DNA of 14,004 nt. It comes from Anaerolineaceae bacterium (GTDB taxonomy: Bacteria; Planctomycetota; Phycisphaerae; FEN-1346; JAACEH01). Within the stretch, counting starts at the first letter, position 1, and each line of letters begins with the position of its first letter. Below, one piece after another: positions 5,829 through 14,004 of the stretch. The position numbers and the translations under genes are program-made. The stretch is taken from assembly GCA_011682595.1 (NCBI GenBank), contig JAACEH010000108.1, positions 1 through 14,004 of the forward strand. Reading direction: 5' to 3'. The notes under the pieces were generated by a model that made no database searches, was not told where the DNA came from, and was given only the letters and a program-made list of their open reading frames with translations.

Positions 5829-7598
5829 ATGAATGCAAGGTTGCATTGTCTGCTCACTACGCTGGTGACGGCTGCGGCCCTGGGGGCCGGGTGCGGCCAA
5901 CCGCTGCAGGAACCGAAACGCCCGCTCGATATCCAGGTGCCGCCGTACCTGGAGGGCACCGTCAGTCAGAGGGCCCTGGTCTCCGGGCTGGAGCCGGTCC
6001 AGGTCCAGGGTTTCGGACTGGTAACCGGATTGAACGGCACCGGCTCGACGGTCCACCCGCCGGCCCTGCGCGACCGGATGATCAAGGAGCTGGGCCGCGA
6101 CCGGGTGCCCGAGCCGGCTGCCCTTCTGGCCGATCGCAGCACGGCGATTGTCTCGGTGGTCGGATTCATCCCGCCGGGCAGCCGCCCGGGCGAACCGTTC
6201 GACCTGGCGGTCCGGCCGGCCGCCGGCACCGACGCGACCAGTCTGGAAGGCGGCATGTTGCTGAAAACGGAACTTTCGCGCGTTGAGCCGGCCCGCACGG
6301 GCGCCGCCCGCAGCAGGGTACTGGCCACCGGGGGCGGCTCGATTTTCGTGTCGCCGTTCCTGGCCGAAAGCGACCTCCCGGCGAGTTCCCCGGGCACCGG
6401 GCGGCCCATCAGCCGGCCCTCGACCGGCGGGCCCGCCGCCACGGGCTCACCAGCCAATGAGCAACCGCGAACCGATCCCAGGCTGGGCACCATCCTGGGC
6501 GGCGGGCGATGCCGTTTCACGCGGGACTTCTACCTTCGCCTGCCCGAGGCCAGCGAGCGGACCGCCGACCAGATCGTCCGCCACATCAACGCCCGCTTCC
6601 CCCGGGAGGGCAAGGAGATCGCCAGGGGAAAGCAGGACGGGGCGACCATCGACCTCCGCGTGCCGCGACACTACATGGACGACAAGACGCGGTTTCTCAA
6701 CGTGGTCTCGGCCCTTTACCTGATCGACCGGCCCGCCAAGCGGGAACTCCGCATGAGGCAATTGGTCGACGAGTTGAGCAAAGGAACCGACCCCGTTGCC
6801 GTCACGGCGGCCCTGGAGGCTTTCGGCAGCCCGGTCGTGTCGCTGCTGGTGCCGCTGCTGGAGAGCCCCGACGCCCGGACGCGGCTGCACGCCGCCCGGG
6901 CCATGGCTTTCCTCGGGCGGACCGACTGCATCGGGACGCTGGAAAAGTTCGTCCGCGACGACAAGTCGCCGTCGCCCTACCAGGAAGCGGCTGTGAGGGC
7001 ATTGGGCGAGTTGCCCCTGGGGGCCGGGTCGGCGGTTATCCTGAGAGCTTTCGACGCCGCCAACCCCACGGTGCGAATTGCCGCCTACACGACCCTTGAG
7101 AACGTCGCCCCGCACCTTCTGCCGATGGTCGACATCCCCAACAAGTTCCACCTCGCGGTCGTCGAGAGCAAGGCCCGGCCGTTCATCTTCGTCTCCCGCC
7201 AGGAGAAGGCCCGGGTGGTCATCTTCGGCGGTGACGTGAAGATCGAGCCGCCGCTGCTGGTCGACACGCCGCGGTACATGGTCAGCGTCCTCAAGGGCCA
7301 GCGCCTGGTGACCATGCTCAACAAGAAGTACGGCATCAAGAGCAAGCTGCAGACCAGCCTGCTGCTGGCCGACGTGGTGGCCGCCATGGCCCGGCCGCTG
7401 GGGGTCAGCCGGCGGAACCAGCAGGCCCGCGGCCTGAACCTGTCGTACTCCGACGTGGTCGGCTTCATCCACAGGGCGACCACGGAGAAGGCAATCGATG
7501 TGCCGATGAAGATGGAACCGATCCGATTCATCGGGCCGTCCGGCGATCGGCCGAAGCCCGAATTCGACAAGCCGGTAATTATCCGGATTCCGAAGTAG
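5829..7598 (+). CDS. FlgI-like lipoprotein interrupted by HEAT-like repeats
   Basis: The ATG at 5829 is preferred because GGAG (5819-5822) lies 6 bases upstream and a lipoprotein signal follows (MNARLHCLLTTLVTAAALGAGC, lipobox LGAGC, lipidated C22). An in-frame ATG at 5748 would put 27 residues ahead of the signal. Residues 57-73 (VQVQGFGLVTGLNGTGS) and about 99-150 (STAIVSVVGFIPPGSRPGEPFDLAV ... ATSLEGGMLLKTEL) match the pattern of FlgI, the flagellar P-ring protein. After a Pro/Gly/Ser-rich linker, FYLRLPEASERTADQIVRHI and TIDLRVPRHYMDDKTRFL follow the FlgI order. Residues about 321-426 then form helical HEAT-like repeats, after which KARVVIFGGDVKIEPPLL resembles the FlgI GGDV region. The 589-residue length is far above FlgI (about 365). 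No flagellar genes are nearby. I infer an envelope ring- or scaffold-forming lipoprotein; its role is unknown. Confidence 0.7.
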   Translation: MNARLHCLLTTLVTAAALGAGCGQPLQEPKRPLDIQVPPYLEGTVSQRALVSGLEPVQVQGFGLVTGLNGTGSTVHPPALRDRMIKELGRDRVPEPAALLADRSTAIVSVVGFIPPGSRPGEPFDLAVRPAAGTDATSLEGGMLLKTELSRVEPARTGAARSRVLATGGGSIFVSPFLAESDLPASSPGTGRPISRPSTGGPAATGSPANEQPRTDPRLGTILGGGRCRFTRDFYLRLPEASERTADQIVRHINARFPREGKEIARGKQDGATIDLRVPRHYMDDKTRFLNVVSALYLIDRPAKRELRMRQLVDELSKGTDPVAVTAALEAFGSPVVSLLVPLLESPDARTRLHAARAMAFLGRTDCIGTLEKFVRDDKSPSPYQEAAVRALGELPLGAGSAVILRAFDAANPTVRIAAYTTLENVAPHLLPMVDIPNKFHLAVVESKARPFIFVSRQEKARVVIFGGDVKIEPPLLVDTPRYMVSVLKGQRLVTMLNKKYGIKSKLQTSLLLADVVAAMARPLGVSRRNQQARGLNLSYSDVVGFIHRATTEKAIDVPMKMEPIRFIGPSGDRPKPEFDKPVIIRIPK

Positions 7599-7664
7599 CC
7601 GCCGCCGACTCGCGGCCTTTTGAGCTGTCTGTTCCGACCCAACGGGAGCTGCCTGGAGAACGTA

Positions 7665-10600
7665 ATGCAGATCAAGAAACTCGAGCTGTTCGGCTTCAAG
7701 TCGTTTGCGGAGAGTTCCACTTCGACCAGGGGATCACTTGCATCGTCGGCCCCAACGGCTGCGGCAAGAGCAACGTGGTCGATGCCGTGAAATGGATCCT
7801 GGGCGAGCAGTCGGCCAAGAACCTCCGCGGGCACGAGATGTCCGACATCATCTTCAACGGCTCGGCCAATCGGCACAGCCTGGGATTCGCCGAAGCCACG
7901 CTGACCTTCGACAACTCCTCGCGACGCCTGCCGGTCGACGGGGCCGAGGTGGCCGTCACCCGGCGGCTCTACCGTTCCGGCGAAAGCGAGTACCTGATCA
8001 ACCGCAAGCTCTGCCGCCTGAAGGACATTCGCGAGATCTTCATGGACACCGGCGTGGGGCTGAACGCCTACAGCCTGATCGAACAGGGCAAGATCGACAT
8101 CCTCTTACAGAGCAACCCGCAGCAGAGGCGGACGGTGTTCGAGGAGGCGGCCGGCATCTCGAAGTACAAGGCCAGGAAAAAAGAGGCCCTGAGAAAACTG
8201 GGCCGAAGCGAGCAGAACCTGCTGCGGCTGAGCGACATCATCGACGAAGTCCAGCGGCGGCTGAGGAGCGTCAAGTACCAGGCCGGCAAGGCCCGCTCCT
8301 GGCAGACCTACAGCCGGCAGCTCAAGGAACTGCGGATCACCCACGCCCTGAACGAGTACCACAAGCTCTCACTCGGCGGCTCTTCGCTGGATGAGCGCCT
8401 GGCCCGCCTGGGCGACCGGCAAGCCGAAAGGCAGGGACAGATGGCTGTACTCGACGCCGAGCGCAGCCGCCTGGAGACCTCGCTGATCGAGCTGGACGAC
8501 GCCCTGCGGGCCATGGACAACGAGTTGATGGACATCCGCGGGCAGATCGCCGCGGCCGAGGACAAGATCACCTTCAACCGGACCCGCATCGACGAATGGC
8601 GCCGCACCGAGCAGAGGGACCGCAAACGGATCGCCGACCTGGAGTTGCGGATTCGCGAACTCACCGGCCGCATCGAGGCCGAAGCAACTGCCGCCGGCGG
8701 CGTCGAGGGCCAGTTGACGGCCCTGGGCGGCCGGCTGGAGGAGGCCGAGCGGGCACTGGTGGCCAACCAGCAGGAGTCCCGGCAGAAGGCCGCCGATCTG
8801 GAACGCGACAAGGCCCGCATCATGGAACTGGTCAGAGAGACCTCGCAGGCCCGCAACGACATCTCGTCGCTGGACCTGCGAAAGGAAAACCTGGCCGCCT
8901 CGCGCGACCGGCTCTCGCGGCGACTGGCCGAGACCAACGAACAACTGCAGCGCCTGGCCGAGCAGACGGGGACCATCGACAGCGAAATAGCCGACCTGGA
9001 CTTCGCCATCCAGCGCGACCGCCAGCGGCTGCAGGTTAAGCGCGACCTGGCCAACGAGCTTTGCGCCGAGGCCGAGTCGGTGGCCGAGGAGATGGGGGCC
9101 ACCAAGGAAACCCGCTCGGGCCTGGTCTCGCGAAAGCAGTTGCTCGAAGACCTGGAGCGCCGCCAGGAGGGGCTGGAGGACGGCGTCCGCCGCGTGCTGG
9201 AGCTGTCGCGGCAGGGACTTTTCCCCGGTATTCGCGGCATCGTCGCGGACCTGATTCGGGTGGACCACCGTTACGCGACGATCATCGAGGCCGCCTTGGG
9301 CGAAGCCGAACAGTACATCGTCATCGAGCGGCGGCAGACCATCGTCGATTCGCTCGAATCTCTGGAAGAGAACCTCCAGGGCCGGGCCGGATTTCTGCCG
9401 CTGGACTGCCTGCGACAACGGGCCCAGGGCCTTGGCGCAACCAGCCAGGCCGGGGTGGTGGCCCGGGCGGTCGACCTGGTCGAGGTGGCCGAGGGCCTGG
9501 AGCCGGTGGCCGAAGCCCTGCTGGGCAACACGATGATCGTCGAGACGCTGGCCGCGGCGATGGAACTTTCCGGCGGCTCGCTGGCCGGCATGCGTTTTGT
9601 CACCATGGCCGGCGAGACGCTCGAGACCGACGGCAGCCTGCGGCTGGGTCGGCTGACGGCTCGGGCCGGACTGATCAGCCGCAAGAGCGAACTTCGAGCA
9701 CTGGATACGCTCCTGGCGGACGTCGAGTCCCGCATCGCCCGCTTCGCCGAGCGGACCGAGGACGTGGCCCGGCGAATCCACGAGTTGGACGACGAGCAAC
9801 AGGAACTCAGGAGCGTGATCTACGACGGCTCGACGACGCGTGTCGACCTGGTGGCCCAGAAGCGCCGCCTGGGCGAGACGGCCGAGGCCATTGGGGCCGA
9901 GCAACCGGTGATTACCTCCGAGATCGAGAGCCTCGACCAGCAGCTCGGCGAACTGGAGGTTCGCGGCGAACAGGCTTGGGCCGGCCTGGTGGAACTGGAG
10001 GCCGAATCGGCCTCGCGGCGGCAAGGCGTCGAAACGCTCGGCCAGAGGCTCGCCGAGAGCGAGGCCCGGCGGACCCACCTCGAAGAGCAGCGGACCCAGC
10101 GGCGGGTCGAAGTGGCCAAGGTCGAGGAGCAGTACCGCGGGCTGGAGGATCGGCTCAGCCACCTGCGGTCGGCCGCCGAGGATGCGACGCGTCTCTGCGA
10201 CGAGGCCGGCCAGGAATTGGTCGTCTGTGGCCGGCGGACGCGCGAGGCCGAGCGGACCATCCTGCAGCAGGAGTCGCTCATCGCCGAGGCCTTCCTCAAG
10301 AAGGAGGCCGCCGCGCGGCGAAGTCGGCAGTTGGACCATAACCGTCAGGAGGGTCGCGGGCAGTCGACCGAGTTGCACGAGAAGTCCCGCCAGGTGCAGG
10401 AGGAGTTGCACGAGATCGAAGAGAAGCTCCACGAGGCGGACCTGGAGGCCCGCGAGTGCCGCCTCAAGATGGAGACCCTCTGCCAGAGAATCCGCGAGGA
10501 CTTCGACCTCGACCTCGAACAGCACTACCGGTCGTACTCGCCCGAGGAGGTGGACTGGGAGGCCATCGAGGAGCAGATCCAGGAACTTCGCGGCAAGATC

Positions 10601-11260
10601 GAGCGGCTCGGAGCGGTCAACCTCGAAGCGATCGCCGAGCAGGAAGAACTCCAGAGGCGGGCAGAGTTCCTGACCAGCCAGAGAGCCGACCTGGACCAGG
10701 CCCGAAGGATGCTCGACAATCTGATCGAACGGATCAACCGCGAGTCGATTACGCGCTTCAACGAAACCTTCGCCCAGGTGCGCGAGAATTTCCAGAGCCT
10801 GTTCCGCAAACTCTTCGGCGGCGGCAAAGCCGACATCGTCCTGCTGGACCCCGAGGACGTGCTGGAGTCGGGCATCGAGGTCATCGCCCGCCCGCCCGGC
10901 AAGGAGCCGTGTTCGATCAGCCTGCTCTCCGGCGGCGAGAAGGCCCTTACGGCTGTGGCCCTGCTGCTGGCCGTCTTTCGCAGCAAGCCGTCGCCCTTCT
11001 GCATTCTCGACGAGGTCGACGCCCCGCTGGACGAGGCCAACAACGATCGCTTCAACAGCGTTATCAAGGAGTTCGTCAAGGACTCGCAGTTCATCGTCAT
11101 CACCCACTCCAAGCGGACCATGACCATCGGCGACGTTCTTTACGGAGTGACCATGCAGGAACCCGGCGTGTCGAAAAAGATCAGCGTCCGTTTCGCGGAC
11201 CTGCACAAGCTGAATCTCGACCAAGAGGACCAGAAGCAACAAAGCGCCGCCGGGGCATAG
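7665..11260 (+). CDS. smc: Chromosome segregation protein Smc (one-base deletion near the 5' end)
   Basis: Smc is the core ATPase of the condensin-like complex that compacts and separates chromosomes, with ScpA and ScpB. The gene starts at ATG 7665 with GGAGA (7655-7659) upstream, giving MQIKKLELFGFKSFAE, the standard Smc opening. That frame breaks at 7712-7715; restoring one base continues as FHFDQGITCIV and Walker A GPNGCGKSN (residues 29-37 of the restored protein). The downstream frame alone begins only at a GTG at 7775, after Walker A. The restored protein of about 1198 residues has two coiled-coil arms (about 170-510 and 680-1030), a hinge (about 521-665, with GIRGIVADLI and TDGSLRLG), signature LSGGEKALTAVALLLA (1088 on), Walker B FCILDEVDAPLDEAN (1112 on) and ITHSKRTM. 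Length is normal for bacterial Smc. Since Smc is usually important for growth, a sequence error is more likely than a pseudogene. Confidence 0.93.
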
Positions 11261-11268
11261 CACAAATG

Positions 11269-11286
11269 TCGGGCAGGTTTGCCCGA
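11269..11286. other. Hairpin between smc and lon
   Basis: TCGGGCA (11269-11275), loop GGTT, TGCCCGA (11280-11286): a perfect 7-base-pair stem 8 bases after the smc stop. The bases that follow are not T-rich, so a rho-independent terminator is doubtful. It could modulate read-through or transcript stability between smc and lon. Confidence 0.45.
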
Positions 11287-11340
11287 TCTGCGTCTGAAAA
11301 AATGGTTCAGCGAACAGCGTGAGCGAGTCGAAGGTGTGGC

Positions 11341-13824
11341 GTGACAACCGAACAAAAAAAGCACATGGCTGACAAGAACGATGCTCTGCCGGAGACGGTT
11401 CGGCTGCCGGTCGTCCCGCTGAGGGAACTGGTGGTTTTTCCGCACCTGGTTGTACCGCTGATGCTGGCCCGGCCGGTCAGCATCCAGGCCGTCCGCCGGG
11501 CCAGCGCCGGCGACGGGCTGGTCTTTCTGCTCAGCCAGACCGACGGCGCCGTCGACGCCCCGACGACCGAGGATTTTTACGGCGTCGGGGCAGTGGCCCG
11601 CGTCCTGCAACTGTTTCGCGTCAACGAGGAAACGCACAAGGTCATCGTCGAGGCCGTCGGGCGGGCCCGCGTCAAGCAACTCCGCATCGTTCGCGGACAA
11701 TACCGGGCCGTGGTCGAGATCATTCCCGAGCGGGTTCGCCATACCGCCGAGACCGAAGCCCTGGTCCGCACCGTCCGCGGGCAGTTTTTCTCCTACGCCT
11801 CGTCCGTCCTGACCGTGCCCGACAACATCATCGAACTGGTGGGCATCATCGACGAGCCGGACCAGTTGGCCGACACCGTGGCCGCTTACGCCGACCTGGG
11901 CATCGAGTTCAAGCAGCAACTGCTGGCCGAGCCCGAGGCCAACCTGCGGCTCGGCCTGCTGGCCTCGCGGCTGGAGCGGGAACTGAAAATCCTGCGAATC
12001 CAGCGCGACATCACGGACCGCGTGCGCGGCCGCATTCAGAAAAGCCAGAAGGATTACTTCCTTCGCGAACAGCTCAGGGCCATCGAGGAGGAACTCGGCC
12101 GCAACGACCCCTCGGCCTCCCAGTACGCCGAACTCGAGGCGGCCATCGACGCCGCCGGAATGCCCGAGGCGGCCATGGCCGTCGCCCAGAGAGAACTCAA
12201 GAAGTTGCGGCGCACCGCTCCGATGACGCCGCAGTCGGCCGTCTGCGAAGAGTACCTGCACTGGCTCAGCCATCTGCCCTGGCGGCACCGCACAGAGGAC
12301 AATCTCGACCTGGTCCATGCCGCCGAGGTGCTGGACCGCCACCACTACGGGCTCCAGGAACCCAAGCAAAGAATCCTCGAATACCTGGCCGTCAAGCAAT
12401 TGCGCACCCAGGATCAGGCCGAGCCGATCCTCTGCCTGGTCGGCCCGCCGGGGGTGGGCAAGACCAGCCTGGCCCGCTCGGTGGCCGAGTCGCTGGGGCG
12501 GAAGTTCGTACGCAAGAGCCTGGGCGGCGTGCGCGACGAGGCCGAGATTCGCGGCCACCGGCGGACCTACGTGGGGGCCATGCCGGGACGGATCATCCAG
12601 AGCATCCGCAAAGCCGGCACGGGCAACCCGGTGTTCCTGCTGGACGAGATCGACAAGCTGGCCGCCGACTTCCGCGGCGACCCGGCCGCGGCACTGCTCG
12701 AGGTGCTCGACCCGGATGAGAACCACAGTTTCAGCGATCATTACCTGGAGGTGGAGTTCGACCTGTCGGACGTCCTGTTCATCACCACGGCCAACCTGGC
12801 CTCGGCCATTCCGGCGGCCCTGCGCGACCGCATGGAAGTGATCGACCTGTCGGGCTACACGCTTCAGGAGAAGATCGAGATCGCCCGGGCCCACCTGCTG
12901 CCCCGCCAGCTCGCGGCCCACGGCCTGAAGCCCGTCAACCTGCGATTGTCGCGGCCGACCCTGGCCAGGATCATCGAGAACTACACCAGCGAAGCGGGTG
13001 TCAGGAACCTCAACAAACGCCTGGCCGACGTTTGCCGCAAAGTGGCGGCCCAACTTGCCAGGGCAAAGACCAGGAGAAAACGCCGCCGCGGGAAAGATAA
13101 GACCAAGACCGTTTCGGTCACCACGCGGAACCTGGCCGAGATCCTCGGGCCGGAGCCGTTCCGCAACGAGCGTCCCCAGCGCGGCCGTTCGGTCGGCACG
13201 GCCACCGGGCTGGCCTGGACCGAGGTCGGCGGGCGGCTCATGACCGTCGAGGCCTCGTGGATGTCGGGCCAGGGCCAGGTTACCCTGACCGGCCAACTGG
13301 GCAGCGTGATGCAGGAGTCGGCCCAGGCGGCGGTCACCTTCGTGCGCTCGCAGGGGACGATGTTCAACATGGAAAGCCGCCTGTTCGACACCATCGACCT
13401 GCACGTCCACGTGCCCGAAGGAGCCACGCCCAAGGACGGCCCCAGCGCGGGGCTGGCCATGGTGGCCGCCGTGGTCTCCTGCCTGAGCGGTAAGACCGTC
13501 CGGGGCGACGTGGCCTCAACCGGCGAGATCACCCTGCGCGGCCGCGTGCTGGGCATCGGCGGCCTGAAGGAGAAGGTTCTGGCGGCCCACCGCAACGGAC
13601 TGCGAACGGTTGTCCTGCCGGAAAGCAATCGCGGCGACCTGGTGAAGATTCCCGATTCTGTTCGCCAGGCCACCGAATTCATTTTCGTTCGCACTGTCAT
13701 CGAAGCCCTGCGGATACTGGTCCCCGAGGCCATCGTCGCCGACGGCGTCGCCCGGACGCTGCCCGCGACAATCACTCCGGCCGTTCAGATCGCGCCGCTC
13801 CCCATCTCGCCGCCGCCGCACTGA
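11341..13824 (+). CDS. lon: ATP-dependent protease Lon (LonA type)
   Basis: Lon is a cytoplasmic hexameric AAA+ serine protease that degrades misfolded and regulatory proteins. The GTG at 11341 is chosen because GAAGG (11330-11334) sits 6 bases upstream; an ATG at 11365 lacks such a site. Domains in order: N-terminal LON substrate domain (LPVVPLRELVVFPHLVVPL from about residue 20), a helical linker (QKSQKDYFLREQLRAIEEEL), the AAA+ module with Walker A GPPGVGKT (368-375, K374) and Walker B FLLDEIDK (432-439), and the protease domain with catalytic S702 in PKDGPSAGLAM and K745 in GGLKEKVLAAHR. The Ser-Lys spacing of 43 residues is the same as in E. coli Lon. At 827 residues it is somewhat longer than E. 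coli Lon (784) because of a basic insertion near 576-590 (KTRRKRRRGKDKTK) and a Pro/Ala-rich tail of about 30 residues. All catalytic motifs are intact. It lies 80 bases after smc. Confidence 0.96.
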   Translation: MTTEQKKHMADKNDALPETVRLPVVPLRELVVFPHLVVPLMLARPVSIQAVRRASAGDGLVFLLSQTDGAVDAPTTEDFYGVGAVARVLQLFRVNEETHKVIVEAVGRARVKQLRIVRGQYRAVVEIIPERVRHTAETEALVRTVRGQFFSYASSVLTVPDNIIELVGIIDEPDQLADTVAAYADLGIEFKQQLLAEPEANLRLGLLASRLERELKILRIQRDITDRVRGRIQKSQKDYFLREQLRAIEEELGRNDPSASQYAELEAAIDAAGMPEAAMAVAQRELKKLRRTAPMTPQSAVCEEYLHWLSHLPWRHRTEDNLDLVHAAEVLDRHHYGLQEPKQRILEYLAVKQLRTQDQAEPILCLVGPPGVGKTSLARSVAESLGRKFVRKSLGGVRDEAEIRGHRRTYVGAMPGRIIQSIRKAGTGNPVFLLDEIDKLAADFRGDPAAALLEVLDPDENHSFSDHYLEVEFDLSDVLFITTANLASAIPAALRDRMEVIDLSGYTLQEKIEIARAHLLPRQLAAHGLKPVNLRLSRPTLARIIENYTSEAGVRNLNKRLADVCRKVAAQLARAKTRRKRRRGKDKTKTVSVTTRNLAEILGPEPFRNERPQRGRSVGTATGLAWTEVGGRLMTVEASWMSGQGQVTLTGQLGSVMQESAQAAVTFVRSQGTMFNMESRLFDTIDLHVHVPEGATPKDGPSAGLAMVAAVVSCLSGKTVRGDVASTGEITLRGRVLGIGGLKEKVLAAHRNGLRTVVLPESNRGDLVKIPDSVRQATEFIFVRTVIEALRILVPEAIVADGVARTLPATITPAVQIAPLPISPPPH

Positions 13825-13932
13825 AAGCCGGCCGGCCGACGATCCGATTGGTTCGCTACCCTGGGCGCCACGGGCGGGTGTACGTCAAGATTGTAGGTAA
13901 AGTCAAGTATATCTGGTCAACAGACCCGACGG

Positions 13933-14004
13933 GGGTGGCATGCGTCGCTGGCGACGCATGTTCCGTGATTCCACGACATGGGCTCTCCAAGCAGCCCAGG
14001 CCAC
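13933..14004. repeat. Palindromic element D, cut by the window end
   Basis: GGGTGG (13933-13938) leads into a perfect 10-base-pair stem: CATGCGTCGC (13939-13948), loop TG, GCGACGCATG (13951-13960). After a 16-base spacer (13961-13976) a second hairpin follows, TGGGCT (13979-13984) paired with AGCCCA (13993-13998), and the window ends in GGCCAC, consistent with a closing CCACC just outside. Both the start and the order match the outer arms of element A. It begins 108 bases after the lon stop. The stretch 13825-13932 contains a self-complementary GCCGGCCGGC run near 13827-13836 and an AT-richer segment, but no gene I can support. Confidence 0.7.

Noticed and set aside
8369..11347. A 992-codon open frame on the minus strand opposite smc
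   Set aside because: It mirrors the smc coding frame in high-GC DNA where stop codons are rare. Its translation is low-complexity (Leu/Gly/Ala/Asp/Gln) with no domain, and smc on the plus strand has unmistakable motifs.
11140..13410. A 756-codon open frame on the minus strand opposite lon
   Set aside because: Antisense shadow of lon; no recognisable domain or start signal, and the plus-strand Lon motifs are complete.

Overview
This 14 kb window is GC-rich (about two thirds G+C by eye). It carries housekeeping bacterial genes (smc, lon), a large secreted carbohydrate-binding protein and an envelope lipoprotein that combines a FlgI-like fold with HEAT-like repeats. That mix, with many GC-rich palindromic intergenic elements, suggests a member of the Planctomycetota (perhaps Phycisphaerae-related). 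The assignment is inference from protein style only; no rRNA or tRNA is present to test it.

Layout. 1-123: the end of a membrane protein. 124-448: a compound, apparently nested, palindromic element. 449-3134: one large secreted glycoside-hydrolase-like protein, split by a +1 frameshift near 1553-1555. 3171-3256: a second palindromic element. 2951-3721 (minus) and 3819-4142 (plus): a divergent pair, a small PEGA-like lipoprotein and an XRE-type regulator, in visibly less GC-rich DNA and bracketed by palindromic elements. 4143-4600: another palindromic element, a second type of inverted hairpin pair, a solo arm and a near-consensus sigma-70 promoter. 4601-5605: the radical SAM enzyme of the AmmeMemoRadiSam group. 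5829-7598: the FlgI-like/HEAT lipoprotein. 7665-11260: smc, with an apparent one-base deletion just before its Walker A motif. 11341-13824: lon. The window ends inside a fourth palindromic element.

The FlgI-like gene, smc and lon lie on one strand with gaps of 66 and 80 bases and could be co-transcribed. No pathway obviously links them: Smc organises the chromosome, Lon is a cytoplasmic quality-control protease and the FlgI-like protein should be in the envelope. The radical SAM gene appears to have its own promoter.

The most interesting signals are (1) a family of about 85-base elements made of two inverted, variable-stem hairpins bounded by GGGTGCC and GGCACCC, with compensatory stem changes and one apparent nested insertion; and (2) the FlgI-fold lipoprotein interrupted by HEAT-like repeats with no flagellar genes nearby. 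Two one-base frameshifts, one of them in smc, suggest either consensus errors in the assembly or real lesions, so reading frames here deserve some caution.
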